Shown here: in pieces, positions 10,301 to 18,906 of the stretch
Layout: every line of letters begins with the position of its first letter
Numbering within the stretch: position 1 is the first letter of the stretch
Origin: an uncultured Bacteroidales bacterium
Lineage (GTDB): Bacteria; Bacteroidota; Bacteroidia; Bacteroidales; Bacteroidaceae
Direction of reading: 5' to 3'
DNA: 64,000 bases
NCBI GenBank assembly: GCA_902800305.1
Contig: CADCDP010000008.1
Span: 62,001 to 126,000, forward strand
Translations under genes and position numbers: made by a program
Notes under the pieces: generated by a model
What the model saw: only the letters and a program-made list of their open reading frames with translations
Databases searched by the model: none
Told to the model about the DNA's origin: nothing

Positions 10301-11940
10301 TACGTGACGAAAAGTTCTCTACCATTTGGAAAGATAGTGTGGTAGTGTTGACTTATTCGGTAGAGTCACCAGAAAAGAATGCCGTTACGAATTTTGGAAG
10401 AGATGCTGGATACGGGAATCTGAGAAGCGTTTTCGTTCATTCATGGTTGTATCCTACGCTGGCAGTCAAGAAAGACATCTATAGCTCCATTATTGCCGAT
10501 AAGACGGGCAAACCTCAGTTCACAGCCGTGAAAGCTGGTTTTGCTGATGGTATGGGACGATATTTGTGTGGATATTTTGCTGATTATCATACAGTAGGAG
10601 TTGACCTTGCTCGTGTCGCCATTGCGATAATGAATGGTGAAGACGTTGCGTCTTTCGTGGGTATGACCCATGAAAAGAAGTACTATATGGATTATCAGGC
10701 AATGGAGGCTTTAGGTCTCGACTATGATGATTATAAAGACCGTTTCATCATTGTGGGCGCACCGATGGAAGAGACGATGCCGATTGTCGTGTATGGAACG
10801 TGGGTGGTTATTGCGTTGGTGTTCATTGGTGCCATTTTCTCTATATTGTTGATTGTGCAGGCTTGGCGTGACCGCAATATGCAGATGCTTTTGGATAAAG
10901 TGAAGCATAGGTCAGAGATGCGACAGCTTGCCTTGAATGGAGCGGACAGCTATGCGATTCGTAGTGAGGAGAAGGTGAAAGATGTCATCTCCCAGATTAA
11001 CCCTGAATGCACAAGTGAGGTTCCGCTGATGCTGCAAGCTATCGACGTAGAAGGTACTCATAATTATAATATATATGCCGATGTGGAGAACAACGGCCAA
11101 TATCATTGGTGGCAGCTTCGCTTCATCGTGGCGTTCGATAAAGATCGCCAGAAACGTGTGGATGGCATCCTTGTCAATATTGATGAAGTAAAGCGTTATG
11201 AGGCCGACTTGAAGAAGTCATTGCAGCTGGCGGAAGAGGCTCGACAGAAAGAGAATTTTTTGACGACGGTTAGCCACGAAATACGCACTCCGCTGAATGC
11301 TGTGGTAGGTTTCTGCGATGTAATGGTGGAGATGCCACCAGAGTCTTTCTCTGAAGCAGAATTGGCTGAGTATGCGAAGATAATCAAGGCAAACAATGGA
11401 ACGCTGACCACGATGATTGAGGACATTTTGATGTTCTCACGTATAGAGAGTGGCCGAATACAATATGTGTATGACGACTTTAATCCGATAGACTTGATTA
11501 ATGAGTTAGTGGGAGAATGGGAAGATATCCTTCCTGAAGGCGTTAAGCTGAACATTTGGGCTGTTCACCCAGACATTGTGGTGCATAATGACCGTGTTCG
11601 CCTTAAGTATCTTGTTAATCAGATGCTTAGTAATGCAGCAAAGTTCACTAAGACCGGCTTCATCACTTTCGGCGTATCTTACCATCTGAATGATGACAAG
11701 GTGGAATTCTTTGTTGAGGATACAGGATGTGGCATGACGAAGGATGAGCGTGAGAAAGTGTTCGACCTTTTCTGGAAAGCCAACGATTTCATCCCAGGCT
11801 TGGGTCTTGGTCTCCATGTGGCAAAGAAAATGGCGGATGGCATGGGATTAAGCTTTGTCGTGGAAAGCAAACTTGGAATAGGCTCCAAGTTCTCCCTCTT
11901 TGCTGATGCGAGAATCAATAGACCAGGATCATCAGCATAA
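7339..11940 (+). CDS. Tandem fusion of two membrane sensor histidine kinases
   Basis: 1533 residues from ATG 7339 (a second ATG at 7345 is equally possible). Half 1: lipoprotein-like signal ending VVSCG; periplasmic ABC-substrate-binding-like domain (about 30-380); one transmembrane helix (about 383-412); PAS-like region; HisKA with ENFLANISHDLRTPLG (H566); HATPase with N-box NNFLSNAFKF, DTGIG and GTGLGL (to about 770). Half 2 starts at about 775 with a new hydrophobic signal ending LLPSSCS, then a second periplasmic domain of the same type, a transmembrane helix (about 1149-1177), a PAS-like region, HisKA ENFLTTVSHEIRTPLN (H1313) and HATPase with DTGCG and GLGLGL. Both halves keep the key residues. 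No receiver or DNA-binding domain is present. The topology in-out-in-out-in is consistent. A lost stop between two formerly separate genes, or internal re-initiation near TTG 9661, are alternatives. The symporter follows after 6 nt. Confidence 0.88.
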   Translation: MVMKLFASKISKLFPLLVMAGVMLVVSCGEVHRTNVGPRYNVVVIHSWDSVGEEKEFFSERMEKAFEERGTKVNIHHIYARMVRRPDNIFTEWDWPRYADSIRAWNPDVILLNDDPIVEWVLSHHEGDSIFQNTPVVFAGVNALLRDSLARFPMMTGFESRIDLGRNMELILKITKSSMATIELDYDSIDYRLYRHLDVFLRDSTRFINNGDFVLDTLDDSYLKKQYPGKMIVNFVSFAQPYRNHPIGASDSVGKQITRYFIQNAKDMWHLQVKSDIYSGTLIVQSGVPQFTCIREMFNFPQTPLFLCGYFTGTDIQVDDQVEYAARILKGEKPKSLPISVHANNYYMDWRAVEKMPFPMPYEVYSSQFNIVNVPFYLEHPLLFSLRLGGILLIVSLLIFLIVKFLSYWKKQEQQNAVEELKYEEKVYDLMFSNSRDTLWHFHDGAFSFSEDFAKFFGLKNNRMTVEEMRAVVHPDSLPSFNFLMNFPHQRGKKTVRVRLTPDGGKHWYWTEVMYTATVETARLGDIYGLLMNIDKKKETEEQLEQARIMSEQVALKENFLANISHDLRTPLGAVTGFSSLLTMPGMVFEPGEREQYGEIIHQNTDMILKMIDSVVEKTQSDTGDLEIVQKPVSVHKLVNECYNTNRIIAPTHLKFILEMAEPDTTVNIDITRTKQVVNNFLSNAFKFTTEGSITLGWKYMEDESDQIEVYVKDTGIGVAPEKQAMLFERYKKVNETDRGTGLGLNISKTIIEKQGGTIGVESEYGHGSKFFFRLAKFVQCFLLILSVGVGLLLPSSCSPEYRKTTKTAKVLLIHSYRKENAAYRAFDDDIYQEFRKKGIHADIKSMFLNKENPLEDTSGAYIAFMDSMAKKGWMPDVVLTEGDRAAHDLLEWRINGIANHLDSVPIVMGSLHHPEWALMRKYKNIVSIGDPTDYCTNINLAVEMSGKNCVEIELDYFLQDSLIRNELRQAIARPPYIDNSDFHLEDIRDEKFSTIWKDSVVVLTYSVESPEKNAVTNFGRDAGYGNLRSVFVHSWLYPTLAVKKDIYSSIIADKTGKPQFTAVKAGFADGMGRYLCGYFADYHTVGVDLARVAIAIMNGEDVASFVGMTHEKKYYMDYQAMEALGLDYDDYKDRFIIVGAPMEETMPIVVYGTWVVIALVFIGAIFSILLIVQAWRDRNMQMLLDKVKHRSEMRQLALNGADSYAIRSEEKVKDVISQINPECTSEVPLMLQAIDVEGTHNYNIYADVENNGQYHWWQLRFIVAFDKDRQKRVDGILVNIDEVKRYEADLKKSLQLAEEARQKENFLTTVSHEIRTPLNAVVGFCDVMVEMPPESFSEAELAEYAKIIKANNGTLTTMIEDILMFSRIESGRIQYVYDDFNPIDLINELVGEWEDILPEGVKLNIWAVHPDIVVHNDRVRLKYLVNQMLSNAAKFTKTGFITFGVSYHLNDDKVEFFVEDTGCGMTKDEREKVFDLFWKANDFIPGLGLGLHVAKKMADGMGLSFVVESKLGIGSKFSLFADARINRPGSSA

Positions 11941-11946
11941 ACGCCG

Positions 11947-13362
11947 ATGCTTGTTCTTTTGACGATTATATTATACTTAGGTGTCTTGCTGCTCGTTTCT
12001 TTCCTTATGGGAAGAAGGGGCGGCAATGACGCTTTTTTTAGGGGTAACAGGCAGTCGCCATGGCCGCTTGTCGCCTTTGGCATGATAGGTGCCAGTATTT
12101 CTGGGCTTACCTTTATTGGTGTGCCAGGGTGGGTGATAGGCATTGACATGACCTACATGCAGATGTGCTTGGGCTTTATTGTCGGTTATCTGATTGTCGC
12201 TTTCGTTCTTCTTCCTTTATATTATAGGTATCGACTGACATCTATTTATACCTATCTCAATCACAGATTTGGCACAACGAGCTATAAGACAGGAGCCTCT
12301 TTTTTTATTATCAGCAAGTTGGTGGGTGCCGCTGCTAAGTTTTATATCGTCTGCCAGATCTTGCAGCTGTGTCTGTCCCATCTTCTTGATATTCCCTACG
12401 TAGCGACGGTTGTCATCACATTGTTTTTGATATGGCTTTACACTCGGCGAAGCGGCATTCGTGCGCTGGTTTGGACGGATGCTTTGCAGACACTCTGCTT
12501 GATAGTCGCTCTTGTTCTGATTTTGTTGAGGGTCTCTAATATGTTGGGACTGACTTTTTCAGAAGCGATGACAACCGTATGGAACGACCCCCGTTCGCGT
12601 ATGTTCGAATGGGACGATTGGGTTTCGAAACAGAATTTCTGGAAGCAATTTCTATCGGGTATCTTTGTGGTCATCGTGATGACGGGGTTGGATCAGGACA
12701 TGATGCAGAAGAACCTTACATGCAAGAACTTACGTTCTGCCCAAAAAGATATGTGTTCATACGGAGTCCTTTTCGTACCCGTCAATTTCCTTTTTCTGTC
12801 CCTCGGTGTCCTCCTTCTTCTTCTTTATCAGAAGCTTGGATTACCTCTCCCAGAAAAGGGCGATGCACTTCTCTCAACGATTGTGCTGGATGGTACATTG
12901 GGCGTGTCGTGTTTGGTCTTTTTTACGATTGGTGTTATCGCCAGTGCCTTCTCTTCAGCCGATTCAGCCATGACTGCCCTTACCACAAGTTTCTGCATCG
13001 ATATTCTTGGAAAAGAGAACGATGAGTGGACTCGGAAGTTCGTGCATTTGTGTATGTTCGTTGCATTGGTTCTTTTCACGATAGCGTTCGATGCCATCGG
13101 TTCGGGCAGCGTAATGGATTTGATTTATACATTGGTGTCATACACTTACGGGCCTCTGCTCGGATTGTTTGCCTTTGCCCTGTTCACGAACAGAAAACCA
13201 CGCGAGTCTTTGGTGCCTTATATTGCCATCGCCTCGCCTCTCGTGTGTTATACCATCGATGCACTGGTTCTGCACAGGACAGGGTATAAGTTTGGTTATG
13301 AAATGCTGATGTTTAATGGTCTTTTGACCTATGTTGGATTATTGTTTGCTTCAAGAAGATGA
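11947..13362 (+). CDS. Sodium:solute symporter (SSS/SLC5 family)
   Basis: 471 residues with about 12-13 hydrophobic helices. The early RGNRQSPWPLVAFGMIGASISG is the family signature after TM1. Later come DALQTLCLI and an Ala/Ser-rich SAFSSADSAMTALTTSF helix that corresponds to the Na+-coordinating region (TM8) of SSS transporters. The family imports sugars, amino acids, sialic acid or vitamins with Na+; the substrate cannot be read from sequence. It begins 6 nt after the double kinase and overlaps the following methyltransferase by 4 nt, so all three probably share one mRNA. Co-transcription suggests the kinase may sense a compound linked to this transporter (inference). Confidence 0.88.
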   Translation: MLVLLTIILYLGVLLLVSFLMGRRGGNDAFFRGNRQSPWPLVAFGMIGASISGLTFIGVPGWVIGIDMTYMQMCLGFIVGYLIVAFVLLPLYYRYRLTSIYTYLNHRFGTTSYKTGASFFIISKLVGAAAKFYIVCQILQLCLSHLLDIPYVATVVITLFLIWLYTRRSGIRALVWTDALQTLCLIVALVLILLRVSNMLGLTFSEAMTTVWNDPRSRMFEWDDWVSKQNFWKQFLSGIFVVIVMTGLDQDMMQKNLTCKNLRSAQKDMCSYGVLFVPVNFLFLSLGVLLLLLYQKLGLPLPEKGDALLSTIVLDGTLGVSCLVFFTIGVIASAFSSADSAMTALTTSFCIDILGKENDEWTRKFVHLCMFVALVLFTIAFDAIGSGSVMDLIYTLVSYTYGPLLGLFAFALFTNRKPRESLVPYIAIASPLVCYTIDALVLHRTGYKFGYEMLMFNGLLTYVGLLFASRR

Positions 13363-14714
13363 GATTCGTTGATTTGTTTGCAGGTCTTGGGGGCTTCCAT
13401 CTTGCCCTTTCTCGTTTGGGGCACGAGTGTGTCTTCGCTTCCGAAATCAAGCCCAAGTTGCAGAAGTTATATAAATTGAACTATCCTGATGTGCCTATCC
13501 TGGGAGACATTACGCAAATACGGGTCGAAGACATTCCCGAACATGAGATTCTTTGTGGCGGATTCCCTTGCCAGCCCTTTTCTTTCTCCGGAAAAAAGCA
13601 AGGCTTCGACGACGAATTAGGACGTGGCAACTTGTTCGACGAAATCTGCCGTGTTCTGCACCATCATCACCCCAAATACATCTTCCTTGAGAATGTTTCT
13701 GCTTTGCCTGGGCACGATGGAGGGCGCACCTGGTCTGTCATTCAGCAAAAGTTGGATGCTTTAGGATATGACATTGATGGCCGTGTGTTCTCCCCTCATG
13801 AATTTGGTATTCCTCAACATCGTCCACGTTTCTACATCGTCGGTATGCTCCGTGATGAACTGGGCTTTAGTGGGATGCGTAAGTTCCATTTCCCTCAACC
13901 TGACGAAAGTCTCATCAGTGATGTTCGAACCATTGTTGATGTTACTGACAACGATGCCGTTCAACCTGTGCGCCGTGGACTTCATCCTGTTTTCGATGCC
14001 TGGCAAGAGTTCGTCTATAATGTGACCAAACGGGATGGCTATATGCCTTCCCATTGTATCTTCACGATGGAGTTTGGTGCCGACTACGAGTTTGAGGACA
14101 CACCACCCGCCTTCCAACCTATCGAACGTTTGCGTGGTCATCGTGGTGCATACGGCAAGCTTTTAGAAGGTGACACCATGGAAGAGTTGGTAGCCGACCT
14201 TCCTTTCTATATGCGTAAAACCAAGTATGCAGAGACCTATCCTGAATTTAAGAAAGTGCTCATTCGCCAGAATCGGGAGATGTACCAACGTCACAAAGAC
14301 TGGATAGACCCGTGGCTGCAAAAAATCAGACCTTATCCTCGCACACAGCGTATGTTGGAGTGGAGCACCAATCAAGATTGGGACTTCCGCCATCACGTCA
14401 TCCAGTTGCGTCCTTCGGGCATCCGCATCCGTTCCCTCAACTACATCCCCACCATCACACTTTGTACCACTGCCACACCCATTCTTCCGTGGGTGCCGTT
14501 TCCACCAGGAGGTGCGCTCGACAAAAAGGGGCATCCATACACCCCCGAAGACTTCCGTTGGGGACGATATATCTCTCACAATGAAGCAGCACGCATACAA
14601 TCCATGCAGGAATTGAGTTATAAGGGACTTTCTCGTGTGCAGAAGTTCAAGGCATTGGGAAATGCAGTCAATGTCGATGTGGTCGAGATGATAGCAAAGC
14701 GGTTGATAAAGTGA
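13359..14714 (+). CDS. DNA (cytosine-5) methyltransferase, solitary
   Basis: 451 residues. Motif I is FVDLFAGLGGFHLAL. Motif IV is GGFPCQPFSFSGKKQG with the catalytic C71. Motif VI is FLENV, motif VIII is QHRPRFYIVG, and the C-terminal motifs IX/X include KALGNAVNVDVV. A target-recognition region of about 130 residues lies between motifs VIII and IX. The protein transfers methyl from S-adenosylmethionine to C5 of cytosine; its target site is not predictable here. No restriction endonuclease gene is adjacent, so it is either an orphan (regulatory or protective) methyltransferase or the remnant of a split system. The ATGA overlap with the symporter gene indicates translational coupling. It differs clearly from the HaeIII-like methyltransferase at 51411. 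Confidence 0.92.
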   Translation: MRFVDLFAGLGGFHLALSRLGHECVFASEIKPKLQKLYKLNYPDVPILGDITQIRVEDIPEHEILCGGFPCQPFSFSGKKQGFDDELGRGNLFDEICRVLHHHHPKYIFLENVSALPGHDGGRTWSVIQQKLDALGYDIDGRVFSPHEFGIPQHRPRFYIVGMLRDELGFSGMRKFHFPQPDESLISDVRTIVDVTDNDAVQPVRRGLHPVFDAWQEFVYNVTKRDGYMPSHCIFTMEFGADYEFEDTPPAFQPIERLRGHRGAYGKLLEGDTMEELVADLPFYMRKTKYAETYPEFKKVLIRQNREMYQRHKDWIDPWLQKIRPYPRTQRMLEWSTNQDWDFRHHVIQLRPSGIRIRSLNYIPTITLCTTATPILPWVPFPPGGALDKKGHPYTPEDFRWGRYISHNEAARIQSMQELSYKGLSRVQKFKALGNAVNVDVVEMIAKRLIK

Positions 14715-14741
14715 ACCTCACTTCATCAACCGCTTTTTTAG
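14696..14741. terminator. Rho-independent terminator between convergent genes
   Basis: AAAGCGGTTGAT pairs with ATCAACCGCTTT, with an inner AAGTGA/TCACTT extension, and is followed by T6 on the plus strand. It overlaps the methyltransferase stop codon. The A-rich start could also serve the minus-strand gene at 14773. Confidence 0.8.
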
Positions 14742-14772
14742 TTGTCGGTATGCTTAGCTTGTTTCTTGACCC

Positions 14773-15741
14773 TTATCTGACAGTCAGATGGAAACAACCT
14801 TGTTTCCGCTCATATTTCACATAACATTTTCGTTGCCTTTTTAAGTCATCCAGCACTTCTGCCAGCACCTGCTTCATGGGTTCGTTCCAGCGGAGTAGCG
14901 CCGCATCTTGATAATAAGTTCCCGTCACAGGCATAAAACGGTTGTAGGCAATATCTACCGTTGTGCCGTAACAGTGGCAAGAGTTGGTTGTGGCATTCTT
15001 GTTGCCGCGTTGCAGGTTCGACACATCGTCGGTCGTGCGCAACACAGATGTGACCATCAGCAGATGGATGGGCAGCCCCTTCACTTGGCATGAATCAATG
15101 AAATTCAGACTGATAGTGTTCAGCAGATGTTGTGCCCGAGGCACCAGATAGGGGATGGAGTGGGTGAGGTCGTCCACCGTATAGAAGGGCGAATGACAGA
15201 TGTTGACGAGTTTGTGTTTCCTCACCAGTATCTCAGCCTCCGTCCTGTTCCTCACAGGGCGTATTCCATGCTTTTTCGCAGCCAGAATTTGTATGTCTTG
15301 GATGTCGTCAAAACACTTGGCATAGCTCCACACCCCCTTGATTCGGTGTGCCTTCTTTTCGTCTGTCGAATCGTTGATGGGATGCTCGATTTGCAGGTTG
15401 TCGTCAGGCGAGTTCACCACCGTTTCGTGGTGAGAATAGTCGAATGGCATCGAGTCAGGGCCAGCTTCATAGTCGATGGGCTCTTCCTCCTTCACACTGT
15501 CCGTCTTACTTTCATTGTCTTTTTCATCCTGATTAGCCCAACCATCTTCGGCCATGTCGTCAATCCCCGTTTCATCAGTATATACGAAAAACTCATCCTC
15601 CGTTGTGTATGTCTCTTGTCTTTCCAACGGAATATTGATGGCAAAAACATGGCGTACAGCAGCAAAAAGCCCCATCACGATGGTGAACGTGATGAGGAAT
15701 TTCGGTTTACTGTATTTTGATTTCTTCTTTTCTTTCTTCAA
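14773..15741 (-). CDS. DUF5715-like membrane-anchored protein with M15 peptidase-like motifs
   Basis: 322 residues. A Lys-rich N-terminus precedes one transmembrane helix (about 15-35). An acidic, low-complexity linker (about 40-130) follows, then a C-terminal domain. There, NSCHCYGTTVDIAYNRF resembles the HxxGxxxD zinc motif of M15 (VanY/DacY-like) D-Ala-D-Ala peptidases. The terminal GCFHLTVR supplies a late His where M15 enzymes have their last ligand. This layout suggests a periplasmic domain acting on peptidoglycan, but no activity is proven. It starts 36 nt after the end of malQ on the same strand and is probably co-transcribed with it. Confidence 0.65.
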   Translation of the reverse strand: MKKEKKKSKYSKPKFLITFTIVMGLFAAVRHVFAINIPLERQETYTTEDEFFVYTDETGIDDMAEDGWANQDEKDNESKTDSVKEEEPIDYEAGPDSMPFDYSHHETVVNSPDDNLQIEHPINDSTDEKKAHRIKGVWSYAKCFDDIQDIQILAAKKHGIRPVRNRTEAEILVRKHKLVNICHSPFYTVDDLTHSIPYLVPRAQHLLNTISLNFIDSCQVKGLPIHLLMVTSVLRTTDDVSNLQRGNKNATTNSCHCYGTTVDIAYNRFMPVTGTYYQDAALLRWNEPMKQVLAEVLDDLKRQRKCYVKYERKQGCFHLTVR

Positions 15742-15777
15742 TGCTTTGATAGTTTTAAGTTTTACGATAGTGCCCTG

Positions 15778-18468
15778 TTATGCTCTTCCCGAATTTTCTA
15801 TCAGCGATTGGATGCACTCGTTGAACTCAGTCGCAGCCAATAGCTGCTCGATGCTCAGGTGCATACGGTAACGCCAATAGTGACGTGGGTTGGCAGGAAT
15901 GTTGATGCGCTCGTCGGCAGGGTTGGGCAGACGCAGGTTCTCGTCCATCGACAACCAGTCTTGCAGCGAGAGCAGTGTCAGCACCGATGGGCAGAAGAGG
16001 TGGGCCGTCACGATTTCCTCACACAGCCATCCTGGGGCAGGGTGGGGAGCTGTGCCGTCCTTGTAGAGCGCATTGTTGTAGAAGTTCTGTGCACGTTCCA
16101 CATTCTCGTCCCACCACAGACGCAAGGGCGACATGTCGTGAGTGGAGATGGTGGCCACCGAACGGTAAGGATTCTCCCAAAGATGCCCAAATTCCAGTTG
16201 GGGCGACTTGGGCATGGTCTGAATCTCCAGCGAAAGCATCTTCAGGTTGTTCATCACCCATGCCACACAGTCGGGCACCATGCCGAGGTCTTCGGCACAC
16301 ACCAGCATTCGGGTCGATTGCGTCAGCACCGGCAACTTCTTCATGGCCTCCGTGTACCAGAATTGGTTGTGCCGACGGTAGAAGTAGTCGTTGTAGAGGT
16401 TGTTGAAAGCATCTTTCTCATGCTGTGGCAGTGCCTCGTAGGCGAAATCGAGCTGGGCAGAGATGCGTGGATGATAAACTTCGGGATATTTCCTGTCTGG
16501 TACGAACAGCACACAGGAAGCCAGTGCATAGAGTCCGTCTCGTAGGGCGATGCTGTCCTCATCCGTCTTGCCAACAAAGGCAGCCTCAATCTTGCGCTGG
16601 CTGGCATACTCGTCCTTCAGGTCATAGCGTCCGTCTGTGCGTGGTTGCAGATAGATGGTCTTCACGAGGTCGGCACGGTAGCCGAAAATGCGTTCCAGTG
16701 TCCAGTCGGCAATGTAGGGACGCGTCATCAATTCGGCATTGAAGCGCATTCCGTAGCCTTCTATTTCGTTGACACTCATTGGAATGGCTGGCGAGAACTG
16801 TCCCAGCAGACCATGAACGGAGTGCATCGGGATTTCCCAAATGCGGAAGAAGCCCAACACGTGGTCGATGCGGTAGGCATCGAAGTATTCTGACATCTTC
16901 TGGAATCGGCGCAACCACCATTGGTAGCCATCTTCTGCCATCACGTCCCAGTTATACGTGGGGAAGCCCCAGTTCTGGCCATTCACAGAGAAGTCATCAG
17001 GCGGAGCACCTGCCTGTCCATCGAGGTTGAAGAGATGAGGTTGCGACCATGCCTCCACACTGGTGCGCGAGATGCCGATAGGAATGTCACCCTTCAAGAT
17101 AACACCTTCCTTCCGAGCCGTGTTGCGCACGTCAAGCAGTTGCAGATGTAACTGATACTGAATATAGTAGTAGAGAGCAATCTTGTCGTACTCCTTGTTG
17201 TCGATGGGAGTGGTCAGCTTGTCGATTTCCTTCTTGTTGTACTTGCTGCACTGAGGCCAGCACTGGAATTCGGGTGTGCCGTAGCGGTCGCGCAGATAAG
17301 AGAAAGCGGCGTAGGGCACAAGCCAGTCCTTGTTGTCTTCGAAGAATGTTTTATACCCCTCACTCTCCATCGTTTTCTTCCCTTCTTGGGCAAAAATCAG
17401 GCGCAGGTAGTCCATTTTCAGCGCGATGACCTGCTCGTAGTCAATCTGGGGCAGGGCATTCAGTTCTTGCTGCTTCATCATGAACTTCTCCATCGTCAAA
17501 CGGTCGTTCAGCTGTGGTAGCGCAGAGATGTCGCAGTAGAGCGGATGGAACGCATAGATGGAGATGGAGTTGTAGGGGTAAGAATCCTGCCACTTGCCCG
17601 TCATCATCGTGTCGTTGATGGGCAGAATCTGGATGGCGTGCATCTTCACCTTCACCACCCATTGGATGAGTGCCTTCAGGTCGCCGAAGTCTCCCACACC
17701 GTAGCTCCTGTTGGTGCGCAGTGAGAACACAGGGATGACCACACCCGCCACCTTCCAGCTGTCGCCATCCAGTCGGGGACGGTCTTCCGTCTTCACCCAC
17801 ATCTGCTTGGGTTGCAATTTGGGCGAACGCAGACGGCGATTCTGGCCATCCTCCCATCGGAGAATGTTGTCATCCTTATCTACCACTGCATATTTATATT
17901 CGGCCTCGTCGAAAAGCAGTTCCGAGTCGATGTTCACAGCCCATTCCTGCAAATTGATGAGTGCCATGCGCTTAGGCTTTTTCCATTCACCCAGTTGAGG
18001 CGTACTGCCACAGATGGCAAGCCACTCTCCCTTGCGCAGACGAGGTTCCACCACACGCAGCTGCAGCGTGGAGGAGTAAAGCGTGTCAACGGCTTCACAT
18101 TCGTCCGTCACTGCACCTACACATTCTGTATAGGCCGACGAGTAGAGAGGCAAATCCTCGGGAATGGGACGCCACAGGTCGCTCAGGATGTAGTGGTTAG
18201 TCACCCCGTCGAACGTCACTCGGTGAGGGGCCACTTCCCATTCTGTCCACACCAGTTCTCCCTCGCGATACATCGCATACTTATACTCGATGGCTTGTAT
18301 TCCCACGGACTGGAACGTGATTTCACCTTCCCAAAGCCGTCCGTCGTAGGTCTCCAGCTGGCATTCCTTCATGGCCTTGCGCTGTCCTCCCTTAGCAATC
18401 TTCACGAGTTGTACACGTATGTCTTCGCCCCATTGGGTGCGATAGTCTATATTAAATCGAATCTTCAT
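15778..18468 (-). CDS. malQ: 4-alpha-glucanotransferase with N-terminal CBM20 domains (MalQ/DPE2-like)
   Basis: 896 residues. The first 230 or so contain two starch-binding CBM20-type beta domains (for example LRKGEWLAICGSTPQLGEW). The GH77 catalytic domain follows from about residue 245 (FSLRTNRSYGVGDFGDL). GH77 hallmarks seen are LKGDIPIGISRTSVEAW, the nucleophile region YRIDHVLGFFRIWEIP, the acid/base region VCAEDLGMVP, and STHDMSPLRLWW. The enzyme transfers alpha-1,4-glucan segments between malto-oligosaccharides in glycogen and starch use. With CBM20 domains it resembles plant DPE2 rather than E. coli MalQ (694 aa). Its own promoter lies about 57 nt upstream, and the downstream M15-like gene probably shares the transcript. 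Confidence 0.93.
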   Translation of the reverse strand: MKIRFNIDYRTQWGEDIRVQLVKIAKGGQRKAMKECQLETYDGRLWEGEITFQSVGIQAIEYKYAMYREGELVWTEWEVAPHRVTFDGVTNHYILSDLWRPIPEDLPLYSSAYTECVGAVTDECEAVDTLYSSTLQLRVVEPRLRKGEWLAICGSTPQLGEWKKPKRMALINLQEWAVNIDSELLFDEAEYKYAVVDKDDNILRWEDGQNRRLRSPKLQPKQMWVKTEDRPRLDGDSWKVAGVVIPVFSLRTNRSYGVGDFGDLKALIQWVVKVKMHAIQILPINDTMMTGKWQDSYPYNSISIYAFHPLYCDISALPQLNDRLTMEKFMMKQQELNALPQIDYEQVIALKMDYLRLIFAQEGKKTMESEGYKTFFEDNKDWLVPYAAFSYLRDRYGTPEFQCWPQCSKYNKKEIDKLTTPIDNKEYDKIALYYYIQYQLHLQLLDVRNTARKEGVILKGDIPIGISRTSVEAWSQPHLFNLDGQAGAPPDDFSVNGQNWGFPTYNWDVMAEDGYQWWLRRFQKMSEYFDAYRIDHVLGFFRIWEIPMHSVHGLLGQFSPAIPMSVNEIEGYGMRFNAELMTRPYIADWTLERIFGYRADLVKTIYLQPRTDGRYDLKDEYASQRKIEAAFVGKTDEDSIALRDGLYALASCVLFVPDRKYPEVYHPRISAQLDFAYEALPQHEKDAFNNLYNDYFYRRHNQFWYTEAMKKLPVLTQSTRMLVCAEDLGMVPDCVAWVMNNLKMLSLEIQTMPKSPQLEFGHLWENPYRSVATISTHDMSPLRLWWDENVERAQNFYNNALYKDGTAPHPAPGWLCEEIVTAHLFCPSVLTLLSLQDWLSMDENLRLPNPADERINIPANPRHYWRYRMHLSIEQLLAATEFNECIQSLIENSGRA

Positions 18469-18524
18469 TGTCGTTCTATGTGTTTATTGAGGTTAGTAAA
18501 TTCTTGTTGAATGGAAATTGTGTA

Positions 18525-18532
18525 CAAAGGTA
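18525..18532 (-). promoter_or_regulatory. -7 box for malQ
   Basis: Minus-strand TACCTTTG (plus-strand CAAAGGTA at 18525-18532), 57 nt upstream of the malQ ATG. Confidence 0.65.
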
Positions 18533-18600
18533 CAAAAGTTTTTCCATAGCATCAAATAAATTGCAAAAAAACTGAATGACATTTTGCCGATAGGAGAGTT

Positions 18601-18891
18601 TCAATAAAACACGACGTCCTCTATCACTTGGGCACCGACATGTTCGTTGAGGCGTCGGGCGATGGCGCGATGTTCCATGAGCAGGTTTTGTTTGACGGCT
18701 GGTGAGGTGATTTGGACGTGGAGGTTCTGGTTCTTGATGAAGATGTTGCCGGTGTAGCGTTGGATGCCTTTCCCCATCACTTCGGGCCACGCCTCCACAA
18801 TGCGGTATTGGTTGTAGGGCGTTTCGAGGCCGTTCAGTCGCAGGAACTGGTGTATCACCTCGCCAATCTGTTCTGTGTTCCGCTTTCTCAT
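18601..18891 (-). CDS. DUF721 domain protein (DciA-related)
   Basis: 96 residues: KRNTEQIGEVIHQFL.....ETPYNQYRIVEAWPEVMGKGIQRYTGNIFIKNQNLHVQITSPAVKQNLLMEHRAI. The central W-x-x-V-x-G-x-x-I...T and the strand pattern ...L.V.I.SPA.KQ.L are those of DUF721, the family that includes the helicase loader DciA. It starts 15 nt after the recF stop, so it belongs to the recF operon. This is the common Bacteroidetes arrangement and is compatible with a role at replication forks. The actual function in this phylum is unproven. Confidence 0.8.
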   Translation of the reverse strand: MRKRNTEQIGEVIHQFLRLNGLETPYNQYRIVEAWPEVMGKGIQRYTGNIFIKNQNLHVQITSPAVKQNLLMEHRAIARRLNEHVGAQVIEDVVFY

Positions 18892-18906
18892 TTCTCCTAT
18901 ATATAA

